From contig JAHFKU010000004.1 of the NCBI GenBank assembly GCA_023245195.1, positions 1-42,123 of the forward strand: DNA of 42,123 nt, read 5' to 3'. Each line of letters opens with the position of its first letter. The stretch's first letter is position 1. Below the pieces are notes generated by a model. That model did not search any database. It was given only the letters and a program-made list of their open reading frames with translations, and was not told the origin of the DNA. The DNA is from Candidatus Staskawiczbacteria bacterium. Its GTDB lineage: Bacteria; Patescibacteriota; Minisyncoccia; Minisyncoccales; Staskawiczbacteraceae. The position numbers were made by a program, and so were the translations under genes. Shown piece after piece: positions 1 through 8,944 of this stretch.

Positions 1-71
1 CTTACCGCCAAAGCAACTAGAGGAAATAAGAGATACAGCACTAATCCAGTGATAGCTAATTTTTTAGACAT
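1..71 (-). CDS. Partial small secreted/TM protein (N-terminus only), probably a fourth paralog of the T4SS pilin-like array
   Basis: Reverse-strand ATG at 71 opens MSKKLAITGLVLYLLFPLVALA..., a signal/TM N-terminus like the neighbouring paralogs; truncated by the window edge. Confidence 0.55.
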   Translation of the reverse strand, partial: MSKKLAITGLVLYLLFPLVALAV

Positions 72-77
72 AGTGTA

Positions 78-431
78 TTAAACTCCAAGTAATCTTAAAA
101 ATTCAGGCACAACACCACGTGCCAATAATCCCACAACTACTCCAATAATCCCCCAAAAAAGAGCTGCCCTTGCTTGCTTGATTTTTTCTGGCTCTCCACG
201 GGCTGATAAAAACAAAATGCCGGCCACAAAAAACATCACCACCGCAAAAGCGGCGAATAAGCCAGCAACAACGCCCAAGGTAACATCAATGAATACTTGG
301 AGGGGTTTTGCATCAGGATAATAATCTGCAACAACAACAAAAGGCAATACCAATAAAGCGGTAGATACAAACAAAGCAACTGATTTTTTTTTCATCATCC
401 TAAACATGCATTTTGTAAGATATTTTACCAC
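78..431 (-). CDS. T4SS pilin / TrbC-VirB2-like two-TM small protein
   Basis: Signal peptide plus two hydrophobic helices and motif 'LFLSARGEPEKIKQARAALFWGIIGVVVGLLA', shared with ORFs at 528-854 and 1171-1521. Confidence 0.75.
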   Translation of the reverse strand: MVKYLTKCMFRMMKKKSVALFVSTALLVLPFVVVADYYPDAKPLQVFIDVTLGVVAGLFAAFAVVMFFVAGILFLSARGEPEKIKQARAALFWGIIGVVVGLLARGVVPEFLRLLGV

Positions 432-460
432 AAAAGCGCTTCCGCAAGAACGGTCCTTAC

Positions 461-516
461 GCTGTGAATTACGGAACCCCTCTAAAGTCTTATTTTGGAG
501 TTTCGTAATTCACAGC
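461..516. repeat. Long intergenic inverted repeat (hairpin)
   Basis: GCTGTGAATTACG (461-473) pairs with CGTAATTCACAGC (504-516); outer CGCAAG/CTTGCG extends it. Confidence 0.85.
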
Positions 517-527
517 TTGCGAAAGAC

Positions 528-854
528 CTAGCACCCCAAAAGAAACGATCCAAGTCCAAAAAAAGAGGTAACAGCATTTACAATACCAAGTGCCAATGCT
601 CCAACCACAATTCCGACAACTCCCCACAAAACGCCCTGTCGTGCTTCTGCTACTTTGTCTGCTTCACCTCTGGCGGTCAAAAACATAATTCCGTATACCA
701 AAAAATAAATGGCACCAGCGGCAACAAAGATTACTTCCAAGAAGCTAACGACCGCACAGACAAGACTCTGGAGCGTATATGCCATGCTTAAGGCAGGAAG
801 TGCCAATAAAATCGATGAGGCATAGATGATAGCTAATTTTTTACTATTTTCCAT
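528..854 (-). CDS. T4SS pilin / TrbC-VirB2-like two-TM small protein
   Basis: Paralog: 'FLTARGEADKVAEARQGVLWGVVGIVVGALA'. Confidence 0.75.
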   Translation of the reverse strand: MENSKKLAIIYASSILLALPALSMAYTLQSLVCAVVSFLEVIFVAAGAIYFLVYGIMFLTARGEADKVAEARQGVLWGVVGIVVGALALGIVNAVTSFFGLGSFLLGC

Positions 855-964
855 GATAATGTTTAGTTTAAGGCTTTGGTTATTTAGTTTTTAGTTTAGC
901 AAACTATTAACTACATAACTAGACTTTAAACGTTCGACTGATAATTTTTAATTTTTTTCAATTT

Positions 965-1035
965 TTTACCCGGTTAAATAAAATCCTTTTGGATTTTAAT
1001 TTTCGGTTTTGCCGAAAATTATTTAACTGGGTGAA
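965..1035. repeat. Palindromic element, family P copy 1 (TTTACCC...GGGTGAA)
   Basis: TTTACCCGGTTAAAT ... ATTTAACTGGGTGAA termini with two internal hairpins (AAAATCC/GGATTTT, TTTTCGG/CCGAAAA). Confidence 0.85.
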
Positions 1036-1060
1036 TTTCTAGTAAACCGACCTTTCCAGT

Positions 1061-1104
1061 CCTGGATTGCGAAATGACATTTAAATGTCATTTCGCAATC
1101 CAGG
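1061..1104. repeat. 44-nt perfect palindrome
   Basis: CCTGGATTGCGAAATGACATTT followed immediately by its exact reverse complement. Confidence 0.95.
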
Positions 1105-1170
1105 GTTAAATATATTTCTAATATTACATTAAGATTGCTTCGGTGCGCCTCGCAATGACGATTAAAAAAC

Positions 1171-1521
1171 CTAACTACCGCAACCCGGCCCGCTGGAAGC
1201 GCCAATAACATTGGCTATCAGGCCAATCAACCCACCGCCCGCCAGGGCAAGAGCTGTCCCATAAACAGCGTATTTTAATACATCTTTTGCTTTTTGAATT
1301 TTTGCAGGATCTCCGGCAGAAAGCACATACAACGTACCAGCCCACACAAACATAACCACTGATAACGAAGCTACTAGCCCTCCAATATAAACAACCACTT
1401 TGCATATCAGCCCCGCAAAATCCTGGTTACCAAGAGGATTATTTAGCACCACCGCGGAAGCAAACCCGGCAAAACCCAGAAAAACCGCTAACGTTGCTAA
1501 AAAAGTTAAACTCTTTTTCAT
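1171..1521 (-). CDS. T4SS pilin / TrbC-VirB2-like two-TM small protein
   Basis: Signal peptide, two TM helices, 'YVLSAGDPAKIQKAKDVLKYAVYGTALALAGGGLIGLI'. Confidence 0.8.
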   Translation of the reverse strand: MKKSLTFLATLAVFLGFAGFASAVVLNNPLGNQDFAGLICKVVVYIGGLVASLSVVMFVWAGTLYVLSAGDPAKIQKAKDVLKYAVYGTALALAGGGLIGLIANVIGASSGPGCGS

Positions 1522-1536
1522 ATCTTACTGATAATG

Positions 1537-1815
1537 TTATTTTTTAGGCACATTTAAGATATTTTCAACGTAGTCAACCCGCATTTCCAACTTTGCTTCA
1601 TCATAACGTTCAACAAAACTATCGATTTTTCCTTCAACTTTACCTAATCTATTTTCAACTTTATCTAGCCTATTTTCAACTTTATCTAGTCTATCTTCAA
1701 CTTTATCAAACCTTTCATCAACGTGCTCTTTAGCCGATTGGAAACTATTTTTTATCAAAACAACTAGATCTGGTATGGTGGTTATTTCTTCTTTATTTTT
1801 TTCTTGGTTTTCCAT
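1537..1815 (-). CDS. Small coiled-coil protein with heptad repeats
   Basis: 'DERFDKVEDRLDKVENRLDKVENRLGKVEGKID', encoded by ~21-nt tandem repeats. Confidence 0.7.
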   Translation of the reverse strand: MENQEKNKEEITTIPDLVVLIKNSFQSAKEHVDERFDKVEDRLDKVENRLDKVENRLGKVEGKIDSFVERYDEAKLEMRVDYVENILNVPKK

Positions 1816-1819
1816 GTTT

Positions 1820-2341
1820 TTAACCTTTAATAAAAATCAAGCCGTAATGGTAATCTCCCAGGGCGAATTCTTTTTTTAGTGAAATTTCAAGAATATTTGC
1901 TAATTCTTTAACTTCTTTTGGATCTATCAGATTCTCTTTTGGTCCAAAGGCAACCGGTTTTAACCAATCTATCACCAACAACTGCCCCCGTGGCTTTAAA
2001 ATTCGCTTGGCCTCTTCCATTATAGCATGCCTATTTTCTGATTGAAATAAAACATTGGGGATAAGTACGATATCTAAAAAATTGCTTTTTAAGGTAGATC
2101 CATTGGGCGCTTCTAAGTCACATATAATCGTAGAAATATTATAGATTTTTTGCAGTGCCATCTTGTTTTTTAAAACTGATAATTTATCTTGCTGGATATC
2201 TAAAGCATAAACCCGGCCCTTGTCCAAGGCCTTTGCCAAAGCCAAGCTAAAATCAGCGGTACCACAACCAAATTCAGCGGCGCTATAACTTTCTTTTAGA
2301 TCAAGATAGCCTAATGCTTCGTTGACGTTTAAAAAATCCAT
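1820..2341 (-). CDS. Class I SAM-dependent methyltransferase
   Basis: Motif I 'AAEFGCGTADFSLALAKAL', 'VYALDIQQDKL', 'AKRILKPRGQLLVIDW'. Confidence 0.85.
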   Translation of the reverse strand: MDFLNVNEALGYLDLKESYSAAEFGCGTADFSLALAKALDKGRVYALDIQQDKLSVLKNKMALQKIYNISTIICDLEAPNGSTLKSNFLDIVLIPNVLFQSENRHAIMEEAKRILKPRGQLLVIDWLKPVAFGPKENLIDPKEVKELANILEISLKKEFALGDYHYGLIFIKG

Positions 2342-2343
2342 TT

Positions 2344-2470
2344 TGTGACGAATTTACACGAATTGACGGACGAATAAACACGAATCACGAATTAAAAGAT
2401 TACTTTCATAATGAATTGGATTTATATTCGTGATTCGTGAAAATTCGTAAAGAATTCGTGTTAATTCGTT
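2344..2470. repeat. Long imperfect hairpin of ACGAAT-type repeats, family R copy 1
   Basis: Left arm TGACGAATTTACACGAATTG...CACGAATCACGAAT versus right arm ATTCGTGATTCGTGAAAATTCGTAAAGAATTCGTGTTAATTCGT. Confidence 0.8.
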
Positions 2471-5400
2471 ATTCTTTCAGGCAGGCTCCCGAAGCCACTT
2501 TATCGCCCTCATCCAATCGCATAATTCTTACTCCTTGCGTGGCCCGCCCGAGCACTGATATAGATTTGGTCGATGTCCTAATCACCTGGCCTTTTTGCGA
2601 TATCACAATCAAATCTTCATCATCAGCCGAATCATCTAAAATAGAAGATAGCACAATATTTCCGGTTTTACTGGTAATTTTGGCAGTTTTTACTCCGGCT
2701 CCACCCCGCCCTTGGATTTTATACTGCGAAACTTCCGTCCTCTTTCCATAACCGTTTTCCATAACCACCATTAAGAATGTTTTTACTTTTTGCTTGTCCG
2801 CCGAAGCTTTAGCGGAGGCGGAACCATCGATAGCTTGCGGAACTGAAGCCGAAACAACATCCATACCTACCACCTCATCATCCTTGTGAAGCCGTATTCC
2901 TTTCACTCCCGCCGCCGAGCGACCCATGGGCCTGATGTCTTTTTCGCGAAATCTAATGGCCGCCCCGCTCTTGGTAACCAGCACAATGTCATCCTGTCCA
3001 GTCGTTTTTACCACCTTTTTTAACAAATCCCCTTTTTCCAATTTAATGGCGATAATTCCCGATTTCCTGACATTCTCAAATTCATCCAAGGCGGTTTTTT
3101 TAATTCTACCATTTTTGGTTACCATCACCAAAAACTTTTCGGTTCTGGCTTCGCCATCTTTTATTTTAGCCATTGGAACTAGCGATAAGACTTTTTCTTC
3201 CGGTGAAATTTCTAAGAAATTTACCAAACCCCGGCCGCGGGCCACCCGAGTTCCTTCGGGAATTTCATACACCTGCGACTGAAACACCTTTCCGGAATCG
3301 GTAAAAAACATTAAATTATCATGGGTCCAAGCGGTAAGGAAATGCTCTACAATGTCATCTTGCATAGTTTTCATTCCCATAATGCCTTTGCCACCGCGCT
3401 TTTGGATTTTATACGTAGCCGGGTTGATGCGCTTAATGTATCCGCCGGTGGTCAAGGTAACCATGGTTTCTTCCTGGGGCACCAAATCGATTTCAGTAAT
3501 TTCGCCTAATTTTCCCTTAATCACTTTTGTTCTTCTAGCATCTCCGAATTTTTCCTTTAACTCTCCTAATTCTTTAACAATCAAAGCTTTTAATTTTTCC
3601 GGGCTTTTTAAAATAGCCAGCAATTCTTTGATTCTTTCTAAAATAGCTTTTAATTCTTCTTCAATTTTTAACCGTTCTAATCCCGCCAAAGTTTGCAATC
3701 GCATTTCCAAAATGGCCACGGCCTGGATTTCCGTTAATTTGAATTTTTTAATTAAATTAACTTTTGCTTCTTCTTTGTCTTTAGATTTTTTAATAACCTG
3801 GATAACGGCATCAATATTGCGAAGCGCAATCATCAACCCTTCTAAAATGTGGGCGCGCTGTTTGCATTTTTCCAGTTCAAATTTAGTACGGCGAGTAATA
3901 ACTTCCTGGCGATGCTTGATAAAATACTTTAAAACATCAGAAATTGATAAAATCTCCGGCTGAATGCCATCTACCAGCGCCAGTAAATTTAAGTGAAAAG
4001 TTTTTTGTAAATTGGTAAATTGGTACAGCCGATTTAAAATTCGTTGCGATTGATAGCCCCGCTTGACATCAATGACAATTCGCATGCCTTCTCTATCAGA
4101 CAAATCTTTCATATCACGGATTCCCTCCACTTTCTTTTCTGAAACTAATTCGGCCATGGATTCAACCAATTCAGATTTTAACACCTGGTAAGGAATTTCG
4201 GTAATGACAATCTGCTCGGAGTCGTCTTTTTTGGTGATTATGTCTGCTCTTCCGCGCATAATAATAGACCCTTTACCCTGGGAATACGCTGAAATAATTT
4301 CTTTCTGGTCGTAAATAATGCCGCCGGTAGGAAAATCCGGGCCCTGGATAAACTGAAATAAATCAGGAGTTTCGGCTTTTGGATGATCAAGCAAATAGAC
4401 AATGGCGTCTATTAATTCGCCCAAGTTATGGGGAGGAATATTGGTCGCCATTCCCACCGCAATTCCCAAGCTTCCGTTTAACAACAACTGGGGTAGAGGC
4501 GAAGGCAGAACAGTTGGTTCTTGCTTCGTTCCATCGTAGTTATCCATAAAATTAACCGTGTCCATATCAATGTCAGCCATCATCACCTCGCCCAGTTTTG
4601 ATAATCGAGCTTCAGTATACCTTGAAGCAGCCGCCCCATCCCCGTCGATCGAATTGTGAACAAAAATTCCAGCTGCTAAAGCAAAATTATGGGTTTTATC
4701 AACGGTTAAATCATAGACATCCTCACTTACATTTAAAAATTCTTTTTTAACCACTTTGTGGTTTTTATTCAGCTCAAACAGTAAAGAATTTTTACTGTTA
4801 TCAAAATATTTACCAAATCCAGTCATCCACATGGTAAAATTCTTACCTCCAAATACCTGAATTCGCGCCCTTTCGTAATTTTCTTCTGTAATTTCTATAT
4901 TATGTTCTGATAAGTATTTGCAAATCCGTAAAAATTTAACTTTTCCAGTTAAATTGGTTTCTCTCCTTTTGTTAGAAGCTACAATTTTTTCGTGGAATAA
5001 CTGCTTATATTCTGGAATTTGCCAAAGCCTAGTCATGGTCTTTTTGGCAGTCTTGCTAATTTCCTTAATTCTTTCAGGGTGATTTGCTAAAAATTCCTTG
5101 TTCATTTGGCTCAAAAATGCCTTCATCTTTTCTCGATAGCCAGATTTTTTCCAATTCTTAATATTCTTTAAGCTCATCCTTTCAGAATACTTTTCCCTAT
5201 TTTCTGCGTTAGCCCAAAAATTCTGCCTTCCTCGCGCAATTTTTTCTCTATAAACAGCATCTTCTTTGTGCCTTTTTGAAGCAAGATTATAGTGTAACTG
5301 CCAATGCTCTTTCCAACCAAGCCTCATAATATTTTCTGGGCTGTTATTTAATTTATTAAAATCAATATGGTGTCGAATCCTACCTTTTGATTTTTGGTAT

Positions 5401-6230
5401 ATACCCTGTTCTAGATTAAATTCATCGGCTAGAATATGCGAAAAATTCCAATCGTTTAACGCGGGTTGGAAAATCATGTTATACCCCCCTAAATTAATAT
5501 CGTTTTCTTTTTCTGAAATTTTAAAGTATAGCGGCATCAAAGAATCACCGGACTCCAAATCTCGGGCTTCCTTGTAAAGACCCGTTTTTAACATGAACTT
5601 GTGGTTTAAAGTGCATTTTACTTCTTCTCCATTATCCAAAACTACCTTCATTATTCTGGCGTTTTCTATGGTTTTTCTTGGGTTTAAAATCTTGGCAATT
5701 TTAATTTTTCCATTACCATCAACAGTGTAAGTAAAATTATTCTTGCCTTGTTTTTGTTCTTCTATCAAATCCTCAAATGACAGATTTCTCCCATCGGCAA
5801 GTTTTACTTTAGTGTCTTTGGTAAAACAACCAAAATTTCCCTGAGGCGCAACCAAAGGATAGCGCAAGTTAAAATCCTGCGCCATTCGAGTCAAACTGTC
5901 GTAAATGGCCATGTCTCCGTGCGGGTGGTACTTGGCCATTACCTCTCCTACCACCGCCGCACACTTTCTGAATTTAGCGCCAGCACCAAGACCAAGTTCA
6001 TTCATGGCAAACAAAATCTTCCGGTGAACCGGTTTTAATCCATCACGAACATCTGGCAACGCCCGAGCCACAATCACCGACATCGCATAATCAATGTAGG
6101 ACTCTTTAAGTTCATCAACAATTTCCCGACGATTGACTTGCCCGATGGCATTGGTGCCAGGATCAGAATCTGTAGCTTTACGGACTTGTTTTTTAGGCTC
6201 TTCTTTTTCTTGATCTTTTTCTTTGGCCAT
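2469..6230 (-). CDS. gyrA: DNA gyrase subunit A containing an in-frame intein
   Basis: GyrA N-domain ([35 protein letters not shown]), '[20 protein letters not shown]' active-site region, GyrA-box-like 'QKRGGKG', C-terminal beta-pinwheel repeats. Confidence 0.95.
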   Translation of the reverse strand: MAKEKDQEKEEPKKQVRKATDSDPGTNAIGQVNRREIVDELKESYIDYAMSVIVARALPDVRDGLKPVHRKILFAMNELGLGAGAKFRKCAAVVGEVMAKYHPHGDMAIYDSLTRMAQDFNLRYPLVAPQGNFGCFTKDTKVKLADGRNLSFEDLIEEQKQGKNNFTYTVDGNGKIKIAKILNPRKTIENARIMKVVLDNGEEVKCTLNHKFMLKTGLYKEARDLESGDSLMPLYFKISEKENDINLGGYNMIFQPALNDWNFSHILADEFNLEQGIYQKSKGRIRHHIDFNKLNNSPENIMRLGWKEHWQLHYNLASKRHKEDAVYREKIARGRQNFWANAENREKYSERMSLKNIKNWKKSGYREKMKAFLSQMNKEFLANHPERIKEISKTAKKTMTRLWQIPEYKQLFHEKIVASNKRRETNLTGKVKFLRICKYLSEHNIEITEENYERARIQVFGGKNFTMWMTGFGKYFDNSKNSLLFELNKNHKVVKKEFLNVSEDVYDLTVDKTHNFALAAGIFVHNSIDGDGAAASRYTEARLSKLGEVMMADIDMDTVNFMDNYDGTKQEPTVLPSPLPQLLLNGSLGIAVGMATNIPPHNLGELIDAIVYLLDHPKAETPDLFQFIQGPDFPTGGIIYDQKEIISAYSQGKGSIIMRGRADIITKKDDSEQIVITEIPYQVLKSELVESMAELVSEKKVEGIRDMKDLSDREGMRIVIDVKRGYQSQRILNRLYQFTNLQKTFHLNLLALVDGIQPEILSISDVLKYFIKHRQEVITRRTKFELEKCKQRAHILEGLMIALRNIDAVIQVIKKSKDKEEAKVNLIKKFKLTEIQAVAILEMRLQTLAGLERLKIEEELKAILERIKELLAILKSPEKLKALIVKELGELKEKFGDARRTKVIKGKLGEITEIDLVPQEETMVTLTTGGYIKRINPATYKIQKRGGKGIMGMKTMQDDIVEHFLTAWTHDNLMFFTDSGKVFQSQVYEIPEGTRVARGRGLVNFLEISPEEKVLSLVPMAKIKDGEARTEKFLVMVTKNGRIKKTALDEFENVRKSGIIAIKLEKGDLLKKVVKTTGQDDIVLVTKSGAAIRFREKDIRPMGRSAAGVKGIRLHKDDEVVGMDVVSASVPQAIDGSASAKASADKQKVKTFLMVVMENGYGKRTEVSQYKIQGRGGAGVKTAKITSKTGNIVLSSILDDSADDEDLIVISQKGQVIRTSTKSISVLGRATQGVRIMRLDEGDKVASGACLKE
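2795..2822 (-). repeat. In-frame palindromic insertion in gyrA (GCCTCCGCTAAAGCTTCGGCGGACAAGC type)
   Basis: Encodes [10 protein letters not shown]; same DNA motif family occurs in infB and upstream of three prepilin genes. Confidence 0.75.
4653..5828 (-). other. Intein (392 aa) with HNH-type homing endonuclease region inside GyrA
   Basis: Starts [13 protein letters not shown] at Cys135 after ...APQGNFG; block with NHKF; HNH-like '[29 protein letters not shown]'; ends GIFVHN followed by Ser. Confidence 0.93.
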
Positions 6231-6298
6231 ATTAAGAAAATTCCTAATTTCTAATTTTTAATTTCTAAACAATTTTTAAATTTTCTAATTTCCAAATA

Positions 6299-7519
6299 CT
6301 AATTAGTGAATTTAAAGGTGGAAAGTATTTTTTTAAGGCTATAAACCATATTTTTTTGGTTCCCGCCTTCTGTAGCATTGGTTGCATAATATCTTTGGCC
6401 AGACGCATCAGTCCAGAAAACCTCAAGAACAGGACCACCCGCCGTTTTATATTCATACATATCCATGATAACGCCGTTGTTTTCTATAGTTGAAACAGAT
6501 ACCGAGCTAAATATTGCATTGCTATCAGATTTACCGATTTTCAAATCATTTTCTTTTTGCAATGAAGATTCTTCTTTTGAATGTGAAATCCAAACACCTT
6601 GAAAATCTGGCCGCGAATTTTCTTTATTCGTTTCATTGAGAGTATTTGTTATATATACCCTGTCATAGGCTGGATCATCTTTAGTATACCAATCTTTGGG
6701 ATACTTAAATTCAAATCCATATTCTTCATTTTTATACGTTTTCCAATCGGTAATACGAGTAAATTTAAAACTTTCTATCATTCTTGGATCAAACATATCA
6801 TCTTTTATTCTAAAATAATATGCCTGACCCGTGCCCCAAAAAACAGCTCTGTGTTCTTGCGGATAATACTTTAATATATAACTATATCCAAGAAAACAAT
6901 CACCCCCCTCAAAACCAAGCCCTTTTATCTTTATATCAAAAACCCCTGGTTGAGTACTTTCTTTCTTACTTTCTATCTTACATTGGCTGCCAGACTTAGA
7001 ATCGCCATAAAAATTATTAGTAAAAAATTTCAGCAATTCAGCATCATTGTCTATTTTTGAAAATACTATTTGCCATGCACCCCTTTGCCATGAATTTATC
7101 CCTAATTTATCAAGAATTTCAAAACTATTAGGAGTATCATTCTTTAAATCCGACATTTGATCAGCTGACTGGGATGGCGCAATGTATATTAAATTACTTT
7201 TACCATCATCAAAAACTTCTAGTTTCGTAACTTTATCGTTTTCTATTCCCGTTATATTCGGCAGATCCATAGAAAAGCCAAGCCGGTTGTTTTCGTAATT
7301 CTTCCAATTCACATTCAAAGTTGGCTCGACTACATCTGTTGGTGCTTCTAGATTGGTTAAATCAGCTGATTTGAAAGATTGACTTATACTTGAAATACTG
7401 TGCACGGTAGACTGAATCCAAAAAAAGCCCATCCCCAAACCAACCATCAAAACTACCGTAAAAATAATGGCCAGCTTTACATGTTCAGAAAGGGATTGTA
7501 GTTTTTTAATAAATTCCAT
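6299..7519 (-). CDS. Membrane-anchored hypothetical protein with two PsbP-like/'W-x-Y-x-N-x-x-x-x-G-F' modules
   Basis: N-terminal TM; 'NWKNYENNRLGFSMDLP' and 'DWKTYKNEEYGFEFKYPKDW' repeats. Confidence 0.6.
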   Translation of the reverse strand: MEFIKKLQSLSEHVKLAIIFTVVLMVGLGMGFFWIQSTVHSISSISQSFKSADLTNLEAPTDVVEPTLNVNWKNYENNRLGFSMDLPNITGIENDKVTKLEVFDDGKSNLIYIAPSQSADQMSDLKNDTPNSFEILDKLGINSWQRGAWQIVFSKIDNDAELLKFFTNNFYGDSKSGSQCKIESKKESTQPGVFDIKIKGLGFEGGDCFLGYSYILKYYPQEHRAVFWGTGQAYYFRIKDDMFDPRMIESFKFTRITDWKTYKNEEYGFEFKYPKDWYTKDDPAYDRVYITNTLNETNKENSRPDFQGVWISHSKEESSLQKENDLKIGKSDSNAIFSSVSVSTIENNGVIMDMYEYKTAGGPVLEVFWTDASGQRYYATNATEGGNQKNMVYSLKKILSTFKFTN

Positions 7520-7576
7520 AATGTATTTTAAGGATAGATTGCTTCCAGGTACAAGACTGCACCTGGCTACGCGTTT

Positions 7577-7632
7577 GTAATTACGAATTTGTGATTCGTG
7601 AAAATTCGTAAAAGATTCGTGTTAATTCGTCA
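7577..7632. repeat. ACGAAT-type repeat, family R (single arm) copy 2
   Basis: GTGATTCGTGAAAATTCGTAAAAGATTCGTGTTAATTCGTCAT nearly identical to the right arm at 2430-2470; overlaps the 3' end of the MBL-fold gene. Confidence 0.85.
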
Positions 7633-8281
7633 TTACCACGATTTCCATCGCTCCTTCCTTTGGCAACGCACTGCTTTTGATGGTTAACTTATCAACTGGC
7701 ACGACTGAATTTTTTCCCATGGCCTTTAAAAACTTTTCTACTCCATCTAATTCGTATTTTAACTTTGGCAATCCGTAATGCATTGGGACAACGATTTTCG
7801 GCTCTATTTGTCCTATCACTTTAGCTGCTTCAGATGAATCGATCGTAAATGTCCCACCCACCGGAATCATTAAAATATCAACTCTTCCTATTTTATCAAG
7901 CTGTTCATCCGTTAATTGTTTTTGGCCAAAATCGCCCAAATGGCAAAATCGCATATCTTCCGCTTCAATAGTGTAAATGGTATTTTTTCCCCGTTCCTTG
8001 CCTTCACTTTCATCATGGAAAGAATCAATACCCTGCACAAAAACGCCTTTAACTTCGTACTCACCGGGATTTTGTATTAAAAAAGGACTGCCTTTTATGG
8101 CACCTGTATTATTATGATCAGGATGGTTATGGGTAACCAACAAAATATCAGCCGAAAAATTCGGGACTTTTAACCCGATCTTTTCATCAAATGGATCAAT
8201 AACAACCTCAGCGGAATGATCCTTTCCATTTGAAACCGAAATTTGAAAGCAAGCCTGACCAGCCCAAATTATCTTTGCCAT
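7622..8281 (-). CDS. MBL-fold metallo-hydrolase (UlaG-like)
   Basis: 'LLVTHNHPDH' metal-binding motif, 'HLGDFGQ', 'PMHYG'. Confidence 0.85.
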   Translation of the reverse strand: MAKIIWAGQACFQISVSNGKDHSAEVVIDPFDEKIGLKVPNFSADILLVTHNHPDHNNTGAIKGSPFLIQNPGEYEVKGVFVQGIDSFHDESEGKERGKNTIYTIEAEDMRFCHLGDFGQKQLTDEQLDKIGRVDILMIPVGGTFTIDSSEAAKVIGQIEPKIVVPMHYGLPKLKYELDGVEKFLKAMGKNSVVPVDKLTIKSSALPKEGAMEIVVMTN

Positions 8282-8499
8282 AATTTTTTAAAATCTTCTT
8301 TTGAAATGCCAGCTTCTTGTAAAATATTCACTGCCGTTCCCTTGGGAATATCTTTATTATGACAGGGCACAACGGCTCTTTTCTTGGTTGCTGAATTGTA
8401 GAAAATAAAATGACTTCCCGTAGAATGATCCAATGTAAAATTAAGTGATTGCAAAACTTTGATTAATTTTTTGGAATCGACTATGGGGAATTTAGGCAT
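8269..8499 (-). CDS. HicA-like mRNA interferase toxin (YcfA family)
   Basis: 'SKKLIKVLQSLNFTLDHSTGSHFIFYN...VVPCHNKDIPKGTAVNILQEAGIS'. Confidence 0.9.
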   Translation of the reverse strand: MPKFPIVDSKKLIKVLQSLNFTLDHSTGSHFIFYNSATKKRAVVPCHNKDIPKGTAVNILQEAGISKEDFKKLWQR

Positions 8500-8737
8500 G
8501 AACGGGAGTGTTTTTAACCTCTACTGAAGCAAAAAAGTTTTCTTCATCGGTAGGAATCAATTCGTTGTGTTTTTTTAAAGAAGCAATGTATCCACTAATA
8601 GCATCAATAATCATCTTTTTAGCTTCGGTTAGATTTTTCCCATAGCTAACACACCCAGGCAAACTTGGAACAATAGCAGTAAAACCGCCCCCTGGCTCGG
8701 GCCGAAAAATAATATTATACCTAAGATGTTTTTCCAT
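8492..8737 (-). CDS. HicB-like antitoxin
   Basis: 'YNIIFRPEPGGGFTAIVPSLPGCVSYGKNLTEAKKMIIDAI'; overlaps the hicA-like gene; start at 8737 preferred over 8773. Confidence 0.9.
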   Translation of the reverse strand: MEKHLRYNIIFRPEPGGGFTAIVPSLPGCVSYGKNLTEAKKMIIDAISGYIASLKKHNELIPTDEENFFASVEVKNTPVHA

Positions 8738-8779
8738 ATTCAGTATTTTATCACAACCATTTTTTTGTTTCAATATCTT

Positions 8780-8846
8780 GCCCCGCTAGAAACAGCCCGC
8801 CCAAACCCTTCGGGTGCGTCAGCGCGGGCGCGGTTTCTAACGGGGC
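8780..8846. repeat. Multi-stem palindromic element
   Basis: Outer stem GCCCCGCTAGAAAC / GTTTCTAACGGGGC with internal CCCGC/GCGGG and ACCC-TTC-GGGT hairpins. Confidence 0.8.
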
Positions 8847-8944
8847 TTGTACAATTATAGAAATAATGTATTATGTGCTTATTATTATTAATTGACCAGC
8901 TGGGAAAATTAACACATTTTCCGCCTGGCTAAAAAAATTTCGTT

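Noticed and set aside
6265-6456. 63-aa ORF overlapping the 3' end of 6299-7519
   Set aside because: Same-strand, out-of-frame overlap with a better-supported gene
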